A stretch of 64,000 nucleotides of DNA, taken from the NCBI RefSeq assembly GCF_001540865.1, contig NC_033640.1:7255543-7319542 (forward strand), written 5' to 3'. Positions 47,108 to 59,330 of the stretch are shown here, piece by piece (within the stretch, counting starts at the first letter, position 1; every line of letters starts with the position of its first letter). The stretch is from Ananas comosus. Its lineage: Eukaryota > Streptophyta > Magnoliopsida > Poales > Bromeliaceae. The notes beneath the pieces are model-generated. The model saw only the letters and a program-made list of their open reading frames with translations, did not search any database and was not told where the DNA came from. The translations under genes and the position numbers were made by a program.

Positions 47108-47587
47108 AATCATATTATTATCACTTCACCTCTACATGACTTTTCGTTTTTGTGTCGACCAATGACATTAACAAATCTATATTTACTCTGGCCTATCACA
47201 CTCCACAATATAATTATAATTAATATCCACTAAATCTAATCACCTTTTAGCTAATACTCGAGAAATATATAAATTAATTATATATATATATATATGCATC
47301 TCAAACTACACTATATTTACAACTACCTCAAACTAATTAAACGACCTCTAAAATATAAAAGCATGGTGAACGATTATTTAGGACAAAACCCCAAGATGTG
47401 TTTGTAAATTAAAGGAGGAGTGGAGTGTTTTCTACTATCAGGATCTAGCTAGCACTCCATCTCTAACGTTACTCGTACATCTAAAAATTAAATGTAAATC
47501 TTACAATTAGACAATTTCTTAGATTTTCGGTAAAAAAAAAATTAAGAATATGATAAGATTAGTATGAAAAAAATGAATTCACAGAAG

Positions 47588-48134
47588 GAGTCCGGCTACT
47601 ATCCTATTAATAGGATTGGAGCTATTGTCCTATCAAATCATTTTGAATGATCAGAACTGCAAATTGATAATCGGCACCGTTAAAATTGATCTACACAATT
47701 AGAAATATTTAGAAACCAAATTTTGTAATATTTAAAAATCATTATCAAGCTCATCTTAAGAGTTAAAAAATGAATGATCATAAATGAATAATCATCTTAA
47801 AATAGAGGTTAGACTTTCTCAATTCATAATCAGAGTTATCAAATATTATCTAAATAGTATAAAAAATTTTCTATCAAAAATTCAAGCGATTTGGATTGCG
47901 CTACACCGTTAAACAAGCAAACGGCTCATATAGGCCGTCAAAAATTGTCGATTTTACGACACTTTGATCACCATGTAAATAATTTTTAAAATTTATGAAA
48001 TTTAGTTTCTAGATATTTCAAATACTCTAGATCAACTTCAACGGTTCTGATCATCAATTCAAAATCTCGATAATCAAGAATAATTTGATAGGACAAATGC
48101 TTCTATCCTATTAATAGGATAGTAGCTCTAGCCT
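47588..48134. mobile_element. Long MITE (duplication copy 2), perfect 9-bp TSD
   Basis: 547 bp, same element as 44463-45009. Here both flanks are TCACAGAAG (47579-47587 and 48135-48143), proving a 9-bp target duplication. Confidence 0.88.
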
Positions 48135-49759
48135 TCACAGAAGAATAGGATAAAAAATTTGGACTGTAGCACGTCCAAAAGGGCGCCCCACCTTTCATGC
48201 ATGGTGGGAACACCCTCCCCATCTAACAGCCCTCGCCGATTTGACATCGCGGCAAAATTCTTTTTCTAAAATTTATATTCATAAAAAGTCTAGAATGTAC
48301 AGTATATAATACTGATGTGACGTCTCTAATAAATTAGATTATTTTTTTTCGGTCACTCATCGATTTTATCATAATTATTAGAAATATATTTTTATTATAT
48401 ATTTTTCTTTCAACAAAAATATGGTTGACAGGTTATTGATATTGTAGTATAAGTACAATATAACAACGTTCTGTTTCGATGTCACAGATATTGACATGAG
48501 ACATGAGATGCGATACGACTTGAACACGGCGACTTGACAATTTAAAAAAAATAAAAAACGTACACGGCATAAACACTGCTAATTATTATTAATATAATAA
48601 TAATATATATATTATATATAAAATATTATTATATTTCTCATTCGAATAAAAATTTGTAAATTTTTTATTGATAATTTATATATTTTAAGAAGAAAAATAA
48701 TTTATTTAAATTGTCAAGCTAAAATATTTATCAACTTGTTTTATATATGCATAAAAAAATAAAATAAAAATATGTATATATATTTTTTAATTATATCTTA
48801 ACAGCGAGATTTCCATTGAGAAGAGAAGAGAAGAGGAGAGAGAGAGAGCAGAGAGAGAAGAAGAGAAAGAGAGGGGCGCGACGTACTGTCAGGCCCCCTT
48901 GCAGATCACGCGGTCCATGGACTGCCCACCACCGCTGCGCCGCCCGGCCCCACATGCCATTCCCCTCGTCCACGCCGACCAATCGACACACTTTCCTGTT
49001 TTCTTTTTCTTTTTATTTTTTATTTTTTTATTTTTTATTTTTATCCTCACTCTCTCTTCTCTTCTCGTCTCTCCCCACCCCACTTTTCCGTTCTAAATGA
49101 AAACGCATCATCAGCTTTAACGCTTCTCTCTCTCTTCTCTCTCTCTTCTCTCACCTAACAAAATTCCTTCCGCCCACCGCACAACACAATGCGCACACCT
49201 CATACATATTAATTAGGGCAAAAATTTACTGATGGCCTGTTCTTCATCGCTATGCTTTTATTGCAAGCTTGTACAAATTAAATAAAAGAAAATTATTTTT
49301 GGGTCTTCGCAATTGTACATTCGTAGCTACTCACTATATCGAATTTTAATATGGGGCAAAACCACAGCCCAAACGTATTGGAATGTAAAAAAAAATCAAT
49401 TCAGCTTTTATTATCCAGGCATCTTCAGTGTTTGATTGGGGCCAACCTATAGCTTTATTAGTATAGATTTTTATAAATTATGTAATTTTAGTCGTAGAAA
49501 CATAAAATAATGCTGTAGCTTAGAATAACAGTGATCCGCTTAAGATTGAATGAATTGTTGTTAAATAGTAGATCTAATAAAATAAAAAATATATGCAAAG
49601 TAATATATTAATGTCGAAATTTTATGAGTACAAAATGGTTATATTTATTAACAGTATGGTACGTAGCTGGCTCATTTAATTGGATGAAACTTTAGTTTTT
49701 ACATAATTTATGTAGCGTACTTTTATTTTAATTATACTTTGGTTAATTTAATAACCGCT

Positions 49760-49892
49760 TCTGTCCTAGCAGCACAGTGCACGAAGGACATCGTGGTTGG
49801 GTACCCGAGACCAAGCGAATCCTATGTTGATCACATTTCCAGCTAAGTTTATTTCTAAATGAAATAAACAAGCGGGTAGTGTCTACCTATCC

Positions 49893-49931
<39 letters not shown>
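49760..49931 (+). mobile_element. SINE at the end of copy 2
   Basis: Same SINE as 46944-47106 with small indels in the box regions, ending in a long A tail. Confidence 0.8.
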
Positions 49932-49934
<3 letters not shown>

Positions 49935-49979
49935 TTGTAAAAAATGTACTTAATTATATGTTATAACATAATTTTATTT

Positions 49980-50190
49980 GTGTAGTACTATTATACTTTT
50001 GGAAGCATAAAAATATTAGTGTTTTCAACTTTGGCCCCGTGGTTAAGAATTATAGGGTTGAAATGATAGTGATCCTTCTAAGAATTAGTCGTCTCCTAAA
50101 AGAAGAATAATATTAATCCAAGGACGGTCGGAAAATTGATCCAAAGATTGAAAATTTTGAAGCACCATAGTCGGACTGATTTTACTTTAC
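49980..50190. mobile_element. Diverged short MITE
   Basis: Ends gtactattatacttttggaagca and gaagcaccatagtcggac are inverted; left hairpin GGAAGCAT..GTGTTTTC. The core has ttgaaatgatagtgatcc, as in other short copies. Confidence 0.6.
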
Positions 50191-50739
50191 TAATTTGTAG
50201 TTCAAAAAATTACATTTAATTAATCACCATGTGATTTTACTTTTATTTTACTGTAAAAAATTTACTATTAAACACGATACTACCCTCTAGTTTACCCTCT
50301 AGCTAGTTTTTAAAATATTTTACTGTACTGCTATATTGAATGATAGATATTTTTTTTGTTGAAATAAAAATAAAATTATATATATTATTAAGTATAGCTT
50401 TTGAATTATTATGTGACAAAATAAAAATGTTTTATATCATAGAAGGACTAATTAAAGTTTATCCTTATTTTTATTGTATTACTCGTCCCATATCATAATA
50501 AGAGAAATAATTTTTGTTATAAAATAATATTTAACTATAATTGGAGCAAAATTAAGATAGATAAATGTCTTATAAAAAGAAGGGGAAGGAGTCATATATT
50601 TCATGAGAAAATAAAGTTCTTTTATTGATCATAAAGCAAAATATTTGTATACAAGTGTGAAAATCAAGTTACAATACTGGAATAATACAGGGGCTTTTTA
50701 CCCAACAAAAATATAACAACCCCACCAAATAAAAAAAGA

Positions 50740-50809
50740 AAAGCAGAAAAATATAAGAAACAAAAGTGTGCACAACTTTATTAATTGTTTGTTCTCATTA
50801 CACCCAATT

Positions 50810-50851
<42 letters not shown>

Positions 50852-50859
50852 CCCTTATT

Positions 50860-50902
<43 letters not shown>

Positions 50903-50950
50903 ACTCTGTGTCCTCTTCTCCTCTTTTTGATGTTGTGAGGAATGAATCCT
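50740..50950 (+). promoter_or_regulatory. Putative FPP promoter/leader with two (CT)n tracts
   Basis: (CT)n tracts at about 50818-50848 and 50866-50900 follow a TATAAG word at about 50750. CT/GA-rich core promoters and leaders, recognised by BPC-type GAGA-binding proteins, are common in plants. The DNA lies 1.8 kb before the FPP start codon, so a 5'UTR intron ending at tttacag (52695) is inferred. Confidence 0.45.
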
Positions 50951-51115
50951 AGTTGAGCTGAGACTTCCCTGGTTAGTTTAGCTTAATAAAGTAGATGCAA
51001 ATTAATTGCTTGTTGTTTGTTAGTCTTTTTTGGAGCTTGATTTGATTTTTTTTTTCTTTTTTCTTTCTTTTTTCTTTACTGTAATTAGAGCTTGATTCTT
51101 GTTTGGCATTTTAGC

Positions 51116-51153
<38 letters not shown>

Positions 51154-52695
51154 TGGTTTACATTTTGTGTTTACTGATTCAGTGTATGAATTGTGTTCTT
51201 CTCGCATGGAAATTGGTAATGGGTCGAAAATCTGATTGAGGAAACATGTATTTTTTTTTTTTTTTTTTTGAGAGAAAAATAGCATGTTCAGTTTATTGTT
51301 TTTATAAATAAACTTAGCTGGAAATACGAAGCAATTAGGCTTCGAACTTTGCCGCTTGTGACGGTCGGTAGGAAACATGCATGTTGCAGGAAACATATTG
51401 CGGCCCATGAAGATGTCTTGGGTATTTTATTAGGATTTTTTTTTTTTTCTTTTTAATGTACTTGTTCTTGATTGTCTAAGACCCAGATGAACCAAGAGGT
51501 CTAATTATTTGGGTTTGGATAAGAAGCTTAATTTTTAGTTTGTTGTTTAGCACTGGTCAGTAGATTAGAGCTTCTGTTAATCTGCAATTTCTTTTATTTT
51601 ATTATTTTTATTTTTTTGGTAAGTGCTCAAGACTTGTTTTTGTTTTAAAAAGATAAAAAAAAAGAAGAGAGCAGAATCATTACATTGACTTGATGTGAAC
51701 ACTAGTTTTTCTCTATCTTTCTTAAATGTTTTGTGAAAAATGTACAGGGAGAAGAAGAGATTCTTGCATGTTTTCATCCTACATTATGAACTTAAATCCA
51801 ATTTGGTTTGTCCTGGAAAAGAGGGATTTATGAACAGCAATGCAAATTGAATCTGCTACTGCACAATTTGCAGCCTTAGACTGACCAGAGATACACTGTT
51901 ATAAACCCTGTTTAGAATGAAATTCCTGCTGTTTAGGAGCTGTTGCTGTATCCTTTTGTTCATTTGTTTTCATGATTAGAGTAGATTAAAAATAAAAAAA
52001 CAAAAACTTCCACTGACAACATAAATAATCTCTGAGCCTCATCATGTTTCCTGAGTCTTTGATGTGGCGTACTCGAGTTGTAAATTGATCTTCTATTTTT
52101 TTTTTTTTTTTTTATCCTTTTGCCAATTTTTTCTCTGAGCTGGCAAGAGATAAACCCCTAGGTCATAACCTTGATTGATTATATTTAGTGAAACTTCCTC
52201 TTAGCTTGATAAATGAAAAATGCTATAGACAATGGGGTGAGAATTTCGATGAATTACTCGGTTGGAGTATCTCGGGTTTAATTCCCAATTGTGAGGAATA
52301 TTGGGTGGGAGTGAATATTAACAATGAAAGGTCTTTTTATTTTTTATTTTTTTTTTCTCTTCTTGAGTAAAAGAAATGAAACAGTATTATACTTTGCATG
52401 CTAGATTAAAGCTTCGTTTTCTTTTTGTTTGTCGTGAAGTTCTTCGCATCCTTCTTTGAACAGTTAATATTTGACCTTCCATGACCTGTCACATTGTATT
52501 TTTCTGTTTGAAGGTAATTATTGTGGCAGCTTCATTCCAACTCTGAAGATAATCTGTCAGAGACAAAATACATAGCTTAAAGTTCCTCTATCGTTGTGCT
52601 TTCTATCAAGTTGGTGAATTATTTACCACTTTGAACATTGCTTTCACAAAAAAAAAAAGAAAAAAAAGAAAGAAAAAAGAAAAGATTGTTTACAG
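50951..52695 (+). other. Probable 5'UTR intron of the FPP gene
   Basis: T-rich DNA with a good acceptor tttacag at 52695, 28 bases before the start codon. It contains a (TTA)n run at 51116-51152 and a SINE. The donor (perhaps ccctg|gttagt near 50972) is uncertain. Confidence 0.45.
51249..51369 (-). mobile_element. SINE with 10-bp target duplication
   Basis: On the minus strand it starts accgaccgtcacaagcggca and ends in a long A tail (T run 51250-51270). Flanks are AGGAAACATG (51239-51248 and 51370-51379). Confidence 0.82.
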
Positions 52696-52723
52696 CTCGA
52701 ACAGAGAAAGTTAGAAGAGCAGC

Positions 52724-52810
52724 ATGGAACAAAAGACATGGCTTTGGAGGAGGAAATCATCAGAAAAGAATGTCCTCGAAAAATCTGATCTCTTAGCAAA
52801 GGAGCAGGAG
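52724..52810 (+). CDS. FPP: FPP exon 1: N-terminal signature
   Basis: 29 codons. The ATG at 52724 is chosen because it gives the conserved WLWRRKSSEK motif at residues 6-15. The donor is CAGGAG|gtaaac, phase 0. Confidence 0.92.
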
Positions 52811-55800
52811 GTAAACTTACCAAACCAGTTTCTTCAGTTTGTGAATTCGTTGTGCTGTTATCGAAATCTGTTTTCTGATGAATGTTAGATGCGATATGCT
52901 TGTCTTATAAACAACTGAGAAACAATCACCATTCAATACGACAGTTGATGAGGGATACTTTGATACATACTGTTGGGAATCTGGTACTCGCTATGATACT
53001 AGGTTTTGTGAATCCGCAATCCGTTCAGATACCGACTGCTGTTGAACCCACTACTCGTTCCTGTACCGTTTGTTGGGATTCCGCAACAGAAGCGTCAAAT
53101 CAAATTTCTATCATAAACCCGTCTCTTTAGCAAAAGCTGACACAACTACAAAAGAAAGAAAAAAAATAGAAAATACGGGTTAAATAAGATTCACTAACAA
53201 AAAAAAAATTACGCCTGACTCCTCTTATACATAGAGTAGATTCAACCTGAGCTCTCTTTCTGAATCTCTCTCACCCCTCTTTCGTCTTCTATAACACGAG
53301 AAGGCTTCTCTCATTGAAATTGGAGCTATTCCCAAAACACTCAACTTCAACTATTCCTATGCTACACACAGTTGCCCCATTAGCACATAGCTCTTTCTTG
53401 TATGGACCACAAGTTGCTTGAACTCTCGGCTGTACAACCTCACTGGGAGCAACATGAACTTGGGCTGTACAATACGCAGCTTCAATTCCTTGATGCATTA
53501 TATGTAATGCACTGTTCACTATATCCCAAACCTAGTATAACTAGGAATTCTATTCTAATTAATATTCAAATCTTAATCAATTTATCTCTAATAGATTTAA
53601 ATATTTATTCCAATTTAATTAGGATTCTACTACAAATCTAACCAAATCTTAATACATAGTCTCCTACCCAAAACTCAACATGCTTCCTTCGATTATCTGC
53701 ACAGTTTTTCTAGCAGCTTTGAGTGGTTTCTGCAAACAATCTGCAATCAATTGGATCAATTTGCAGTTTTTTTGCAGCAATTCAGGCTCATTTTATTGGC
53801 ATGTAGCATGCATTTCCTAGATTTGCATGACAAATTAGCAATCCTTACAGGAGGTGAAAGTACAACACAGCTGAGATCATGTGTATTTTTTTGACTCTGA
53901 TTACATGAACATATTTATCAATAAGGATCATAAAAAAGATGAAAAAACTGGTTCCTTGTTACCTTCGTGAACCATGCATTGATTCTATGTAAGATAAGAC
54001 CATTACATGTTCCTTCTTGTTAACGTGCTCTCTTCTTATTTGACTTGGTAGTTTCAAGATTGACCTTGGTGTTCTATGGCCATTAGTCATTTCTTTATGT
54101 CTGTGCATTTTATAAGATTAATTGATGGCATGGCAATGATCACAATATGCCCTTTTTTTTTTTTTTGAATGCCACAATGTGGAAACTTGTGCCCATCAAT
54201 ATTAATTTTACTATAACTAACAACCTTAACTTGCAAGAGCTATATTGTAAATGAGTAATAAGATTGATTATTTTTCAGCATAATTAGTTTCTGTTAAAAA
54301 TAAATTTATTTTTTATATCAGTAATCTTTTCTTCCTTTTTTTTTTTTTGGTAATTTCTCTGCAGAAAGAGAGGGCTTTAAAATTAGAGAGATCCGTACAA
54401 GACTTAAATGAGCAGTTGTCGTCAGCTCGCACTGAGTCCGATGCAAAAGATGATCTTTTAGCCAAGCAAGCAAAAGTGGCCGAGGAAGCCATCACAGGTT
54501 TTCTATTCTGTTATCCTTTGATCCAATATTTAACTTTTTGACATCTTTTTGCTGTCTTTTTATTATCTAGTCAAATATGGTCCTAGAAATTAACCTCACT
54601 TGGTCAATTTTGCCACTAGGTTGGGAAAGGGCCGAAACAGAAGCATTATCTTTCAAGCAAATACTTGATGATGCTTTACAGCAAAAGGAAGTTATGGAAG
54701 AAAAAATAGACAAGCTAGATGTAGCTCTAAAAGATTGCCATCAACAGTTGAATGTCTCTAAGGAAGAGAAGGAGCACATAATAAATGAAGCTGCAAAGAA
54801 AATATCCAAAGAACAAGAAAAACTACGAACTCTCGAACAGAAGCTCGCCGAGACAAACAAGAAGATTGCTAGTTTAGGTGATGAAAATAGTAATCTCTGT
54901 ACGATTGTTGAGATGAAAGAAAGGTTAATCGAAGAACTAAACGAATCAAAAGCACTCGTTGAAGCAAATTTAGCTGAAGTATCAAAAAGACTTGATTTAA
55001 CGGAAAAAGGCAATGCCTCTCTTAAGTATGAGGTTTGCATGCTTCAGAAGGAGCTGGAGATTCGGACCGAGGAAAGGGGATATAACATTAAATCAGCCGA
55101 TGCTGCTCACAAACAGCAGCTAGAAAGCGTAAAAAAGATTGCAAAGCTAGAAGCAGAGTGCCAAAGATTGCGCGTGATGGTCCGGAAGCGACTACCAGGC
55201 CCTGCCGCTTTAGCTAAAATGAGAAGTGAGGTTGAACTTCTTGGTCATGACAATTATATGGAACTGAGGAGTAAAAGTGCAAATTCCCCAAAATCTTTTG
55301 CATCACGTGGGTTTGTATCAGAAAACGGTTATGAAGCAGCTTCTCTTCTTGAGAGGTTGAGGGCAAGCGAAGATGAAAACAAAATTCTCAGAGAATCATT
55401 GACTAAGAAGACCAGTGAAATCGAGCATACATCGTCCAGACTTTCGCAGATTGAGAGACAGCTGAAGGACTTATCGAAGGGACATGATTGCTATGATCAC
55501 ATAAAAAGTAGTCCTAGAATGTACGAACACCCTCTTGCATCAATTTCCGAGGGTGGTGGTCATGGAGATAATGTAAGTTGCGCTGAATCATGGGCTTCTG
55601 CTTTGATTTCCGAGCTGGAGCACTTCAGGAATGGAAAGCCAACGACACCATCTTCTAGGAGTATTGGCATGTCCGACTTAAGTTTGATGGATGATTTTGT
55701 GGAGATGGAAAAGTTAGCAGTGACATATGTTGATAATAGAACTTTATTATCTGCGCAACTTCCTTCAAGGGACAGTAGATCATGTGTTACCACTACTGCA

Positions 55801-58800
55801 AGATCTGATTTCACGGAAGAAGCAGGTAAAGAGCTCATCCCCGTTGAGAATCTCTCTGGATACATAACACTTGAGAATTATCCTAGTTGGCTTCAGGATA
55901 TTTTAAGAGTGATTATTCAGAAGCATCATATTACACAGAAAAGTATAGATGCCATTTTCGAAGATGTCCGAAGTGCACTGCAAAAGCAGGATCTTTTTAT
56001 TAGAGGAAACTCCTCAAATGCCTTAAATGCTAATGGCAATACTCCTAGGAAACCCCAATCTGCTTCTTTGGATTCATTTGAAGGAATAGTTGATACCAGT
56101 GCCTCACATACCGAAACAGCTAACCAGCTTTCCAAATCAAACATAGAAAAGGTGGTATCTAAGTTAATTGAGCAGGTAGAAGGAATCATTCGAAGGTGCA
56201 AAAAGAACAATGATGGCCAACTTACGGTATCTGGAAGTGATACAGTAAGTCCAAAATCTGGAGCTTTAAATGGATATGTCGCTCGTGCATTTTTGTGGGA
56301 AACTTCTGAACTTACAACTGTCTTACGACACTTTATCCTTGTTTGTAACAATCTGTTATATGGAAAGGCTGATCCTGAAAGATTCATTAGTGAAGTAAGT
56401 TCGACCCTAGACTGGATTATCAATCACTGCTTTTCCCTACAAGATGTGTCTGATATGCGAGAAAGTATCATAAAGCATTTTGGGGGGGATGAGAATTGCA
56501 TTAATGAGTTCAGAGCTGTGCCGAACAGCCCAAGCTTGGGTAAAAATAAATTAGATGACCATGATGAGATCAAGATAAAAGGGGATAAGATAATGCCTTT
56601 ATTTTATACGCCAAATGGCCTTTGTAGTTTGTTCGAAATGGACATTATTGAATCTAGGGTTAAAGAAAGTGCAACAAACCGTGCGATTCCTAATATAGAA
56701 TTACGAAGAAGTTATTGTGAGGAGAAGATTGAAAATGGAAATTCTGGGAATGAAGCACCAATTACTCAAGTCCCGGAGTCAGAACAAAGAACATCAAATT
56801 TCCGAGCAGAACCTGAAGCAGTGAAGGAATCAAAGTTAATTGATGAAAATCATAAATTAGAGTATACAGCTGTTAAGGTCGAACTAAACGAGACTCGTAA
56901 AAGGTTCTCATCCCTGAAAGTTGAAGTGGAAAATGAAATTTCAACTTCAGAAAGTGAAGCGTAAGTTTTCTTTGTCAATCTTCCATGCCCTTACAATAGA
57001 TCTTAGGAAATTAATTTTGTACTATTTGTGATGCAGTGTTGCTGCTTCTAAAGGGAGTCCCAAACATATTATTGGCCAAGAGGAAAATCAACTTAGAACT
57101 GTGAGTTCCTATCTCTTTCTTTCGAGTTTCTATATTCACATTAAAGTGCACAACAAAGAAACGATCATCATTTGGACATTATAACATGACACAAAGTAAA
57201 ATCCGTTTTACTTCCTCTAAAGAAGATAGCTAATGCATAGTTTACATCATTGTTTACTATAAAGATAACCATCATTGTTTAGATCATAGTTTTCAGTAGG
57301 TCTCTTTTCATCTGCATAATTTCTAGTTGAAATATACATGCCTTATAAATCACTGTATTTTGACGATCATTGTAGAGAGAAACTTGTTTCCTTATTATAA
57401 AATGGTTCAAGAATAAAAGACCAGCCACTATAACTTGCTTTTTAAGGTTACAAACATTTACAAACAAATATTTGACTCTGTTTTTCTACACTGTTGGTTA
57501 ATTGTGTTCCTTGGTTAAGTATGTTCCTTGTTTCTACAGTTAAAATTCAAGCTCAAAATATATTTGACTAATTAATTTCATACCAGTAAAACTAACAAAC
57601 TGGTATCTCGCCGGTTCAAAAACAAATCTTATTAGTTCCTTTAACAACTACTTTTTTTAGGTTTGTTGAAGCATGTCTCAAATTAATGTGTTTGGACATT
57701 GCAATTCTTGAACTGCGAAGTTTTCTATCCCTATTCTGTTCCAGTCAACCTATTAAGTTAAAGTTATATCTTATGTTATTGAGATTATTCCTAATCTTAT
57801 TGGGTTTTAGTCATTAATATAAAATATATCATTTATTCCGACCATTTGGTGCGGTAGATAAGAGGGAGTATTGTGAGAGGCATCTTTTATACTCCACTTG
57901 ATTATAATGAAAGTCTCCTCTCCGTCTTTATATACTTTATTTTTCTTCTTTCTTTCTAGATTTTTTTTTGGTATTTTTGAGCCCGATTGACTTAGATCCA
58001 CTTTTGTCGTAATAAACAGTCCATTTGTTACAGAATTTCCATTAAAAAACTAATTTTGTGTGATTTATTATTGTCCTTGGTTTTAATGCTTTTATTGTAA
58101 TTTATGTATATACTCCTATCTAATTATTTTATAACTTGTGTGAGACATCTCTCAAAAAAAAAAAAAACTTGTGTGAGACATTTGAGAGTTTCTTTGGATT
58201 CTGAAATGAGTTATCCAGTGAAAGCTTGTGCGGGCCGAGGATTTTCTTTTAGGATTTCAATCTAGGAGTTTAATCTTAATTCATTGCAAGATATTGATAA
58301 TCGTTGGTTTTTAGGACAATGCATACCAATCGTATTTCAAGAGTAATAATCTAGAGTCTATCTGTATTTGAATTTCTACATGAAATTAGCTATATTGTTT
58401 CAGAGCCATCTTGTTGATTTGGCATGTCTTTTCATGTCACGCAAATTAAGATTCTTAAAATTTTGAACGCCTTTTTAATCTTGCAGAGTTCAGAAATTGC
58501 TTTGGCATCAGAGAAACTTGCAGAGTGCCAGGAAACAATCCTAAACCTCGGGAAACAATTGAAAGCCTTGGCATCTCCCAAAGATGCAGCCCTTCTTGAG
58601 AAGGTTATGTTGAGCCCGACTACCGCCAGACCAAATCGTAGGCTTCAGTTACTCGATCACATGCTAGCGGAGGATGGTGCCAACTTCGAGGATCCCAACT
58701 TCCCTCAAACTAAGGAAATCATATGTACCGAACCACGAAATCAGCAAGATTCCACTGCTGAGAATCCCAAACCAGGATCGCTAAATGGCCGAAATGTCCA

Positions 58801-59035
58801 CACAGATGACAACCGCATCAGCAACGGTTCGGTACAAGCTACAACACATCCAGTAATAGCTAATAAGCACACACATGAGGGTGATGTGGAAATGCTTGCG
58901 CTCGTTCCGAAGACACAAAGAGGGGGAACAAGTTTGCTTAGAAAGCTTTTATTGAGGAAAAAGGAGAGCAAGAATACTAAGAAGCTAACACTGCCCATCA
59001 GCTCTTTCGAGGGCAAAGAGTTAAAAGGTGTTTAA
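52724..59035 (+). CDS. FPP: Filament-like plant protein, long coiled coil (1057 aa)
   Basis: FPP (DUF869) proteins are plant-specific long coiled-coil proteins; members have been linked to nuclear-envelope MAF1 and to vesicle tethering at cortical microtubules. No enzyme activity is expected. Exons: 52724-52810, 54365-54497, 54620-56960, 57037-57100, 58487-59035, all introns GT-AG, 3174 nt open. The start gives MEQKTWLWRRKSSEKN, the family N-terminal signature. Heptad-rich coiled coil spans about residues 30-270, with GWERAETEAL at 74-83 and a conserved MVRKRLPGPAALAKM segment in the first half. A Ser-rich, less ordered middle and a second helical segment with AECQETILNLGKQL at 887-900 follow. 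The C-terminus is basic (LLRKLLLRKK 1025-1034). Length matches the family. Introns 1 and 4 are about 1.5 kb; intron 1 holds a retrotransposon-derived repeat. Which FPP paralogue it is cannot be told. Confidence 0.95.
52970..53650. repeat. Dispersed repeat in FPP intron 1
   Basis: Starts TGTTGGGAATCTGG and matches 32025-32650 in order and orientation. It is probably LTR-derived; no target duplication was found. Confidence 0.72.
54365..54497 (+). CDS. FPP: FPP exon 2
   Basis: Codes residues 30-73 plus one base; contains AKDDLLAKQAKVAEEAIT, conserved before the GWE motif. Acceptor ctgcag|AAAGAG, donor ACAG|gttttc. Confidence 0.93.
54620..56960 (+). CDS. FPP: FPP exon 3: main coiled-coil exon
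   Basis: 2341 nt coding residues 74-853 plus two bases of codon 854. Acceptor cactag|GTTGGGAA joins to make GlyTrpGlu. The open frame extends upstream to an ATG at 54577, but that part is intron. Donor GAAGC|gtaagt. Confidence 0.94.
57037..57100 (+). CDS. FPP: FPP exon 4
   Basis: 64-nt exon finishing codon 854 and coding to residue 875 (VAASKGSPKHIIGQEENQLRT). Acceptor atgcag|TGTTGC, donor ACT|gtgagt. The reading frame fits both sides. Confidence 0.88.
58487..59035 (+). CDS. FPP: FPP exon 5: C-terminal region and stop
   Basis: Codes residues 876-1057. Has ASEKLAECQETILNLGKQLK, a family signature, and a basic C-terminus, then TAA at 59033-59035. Acceptor ttgcag|AGTTCA. Confidence 0.93.
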   Translation, partial: SSEIALASEKLAECQETILNLGKQLKALASPKDAALLEKVMLSPTTARPNRRLQLLDHMLAEDGANFEDPNFPQTKEIICTEPRNQQDSTAENPKPGSLNGRNVHTDDNRISNGSVQATTHPVIANKHTHEGDVEMLALVPKTQRGGTSLLRKLLLRKKESKNTKKLTLPISSFEGKELKGV

Positions 59036-59300
59036 AGAATGGGAGAAAAGTAATGCAAAATTTAGTATCTAGGTTGGGTGCTTTATTGTTATCTTGCATG
59101 GTTATGGGTGAGAGAAGATAACATGGTAGTGTGTCTGAGAGTGGGTTTTTGTGTAATTTCTCTTCTGATTGTAATGTAAATCTTTCCTTTTGTTTTGTTT
59201 CTTGTAAATTGGGATCTCTGTTGACTCTGTAGCCATTCAGTTGATTACAGTTCTTGAAGTTGTCGAGTTCGGAGAAGCTACATATTTAGACCTTGTTTGA
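59036..59300 (+). other. FPP 3' UTR and flank
   Basis: T-rich DNA with gtaatgtaaat near 59171, a possible plant near-upstream polyadenylation element. The exact 3' end is unknown. Confidence 0.5.
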
Positions 59301-59330
59301 TATTGTTGCTTTGTTGATGGCGTAAAGTCG

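Larger units (their letters stand above)
47277..49931. repeat. Large direct duplication, copy 2
   Basis: Same order as copy 1. About 47280-48800 is nearly identical to 44150-45720; 48800-49931 shows many single-base insertions and deletions relative to 45720-47106, as in uncorrected long-read sequence. It ends in a 37-base A run followed by aactttgtaa, which matches the DNA left of the SINE in copy 1. Confidence 0.95.

Noticed and set aside
45719..49100. GC-rich stretches after the GA tract as a possible gene start
   Set aside because: No splice-compatible coding sequence follows and the two copies differ by indels in every frame.
54577..54619. ATG at 54577 opening a 795-codon frame
   Set aside because: This stretch is FPP intron 2; the acceptor cactag at 54619 and the joined GlyTrpGlu codon with exon 2 show that the frame continues from upstream exons, and the family N-terminus is at 52724.
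55926..56423. 165-codon minus-strand frame
   Set aside because: Shadow of FPP exon 3.
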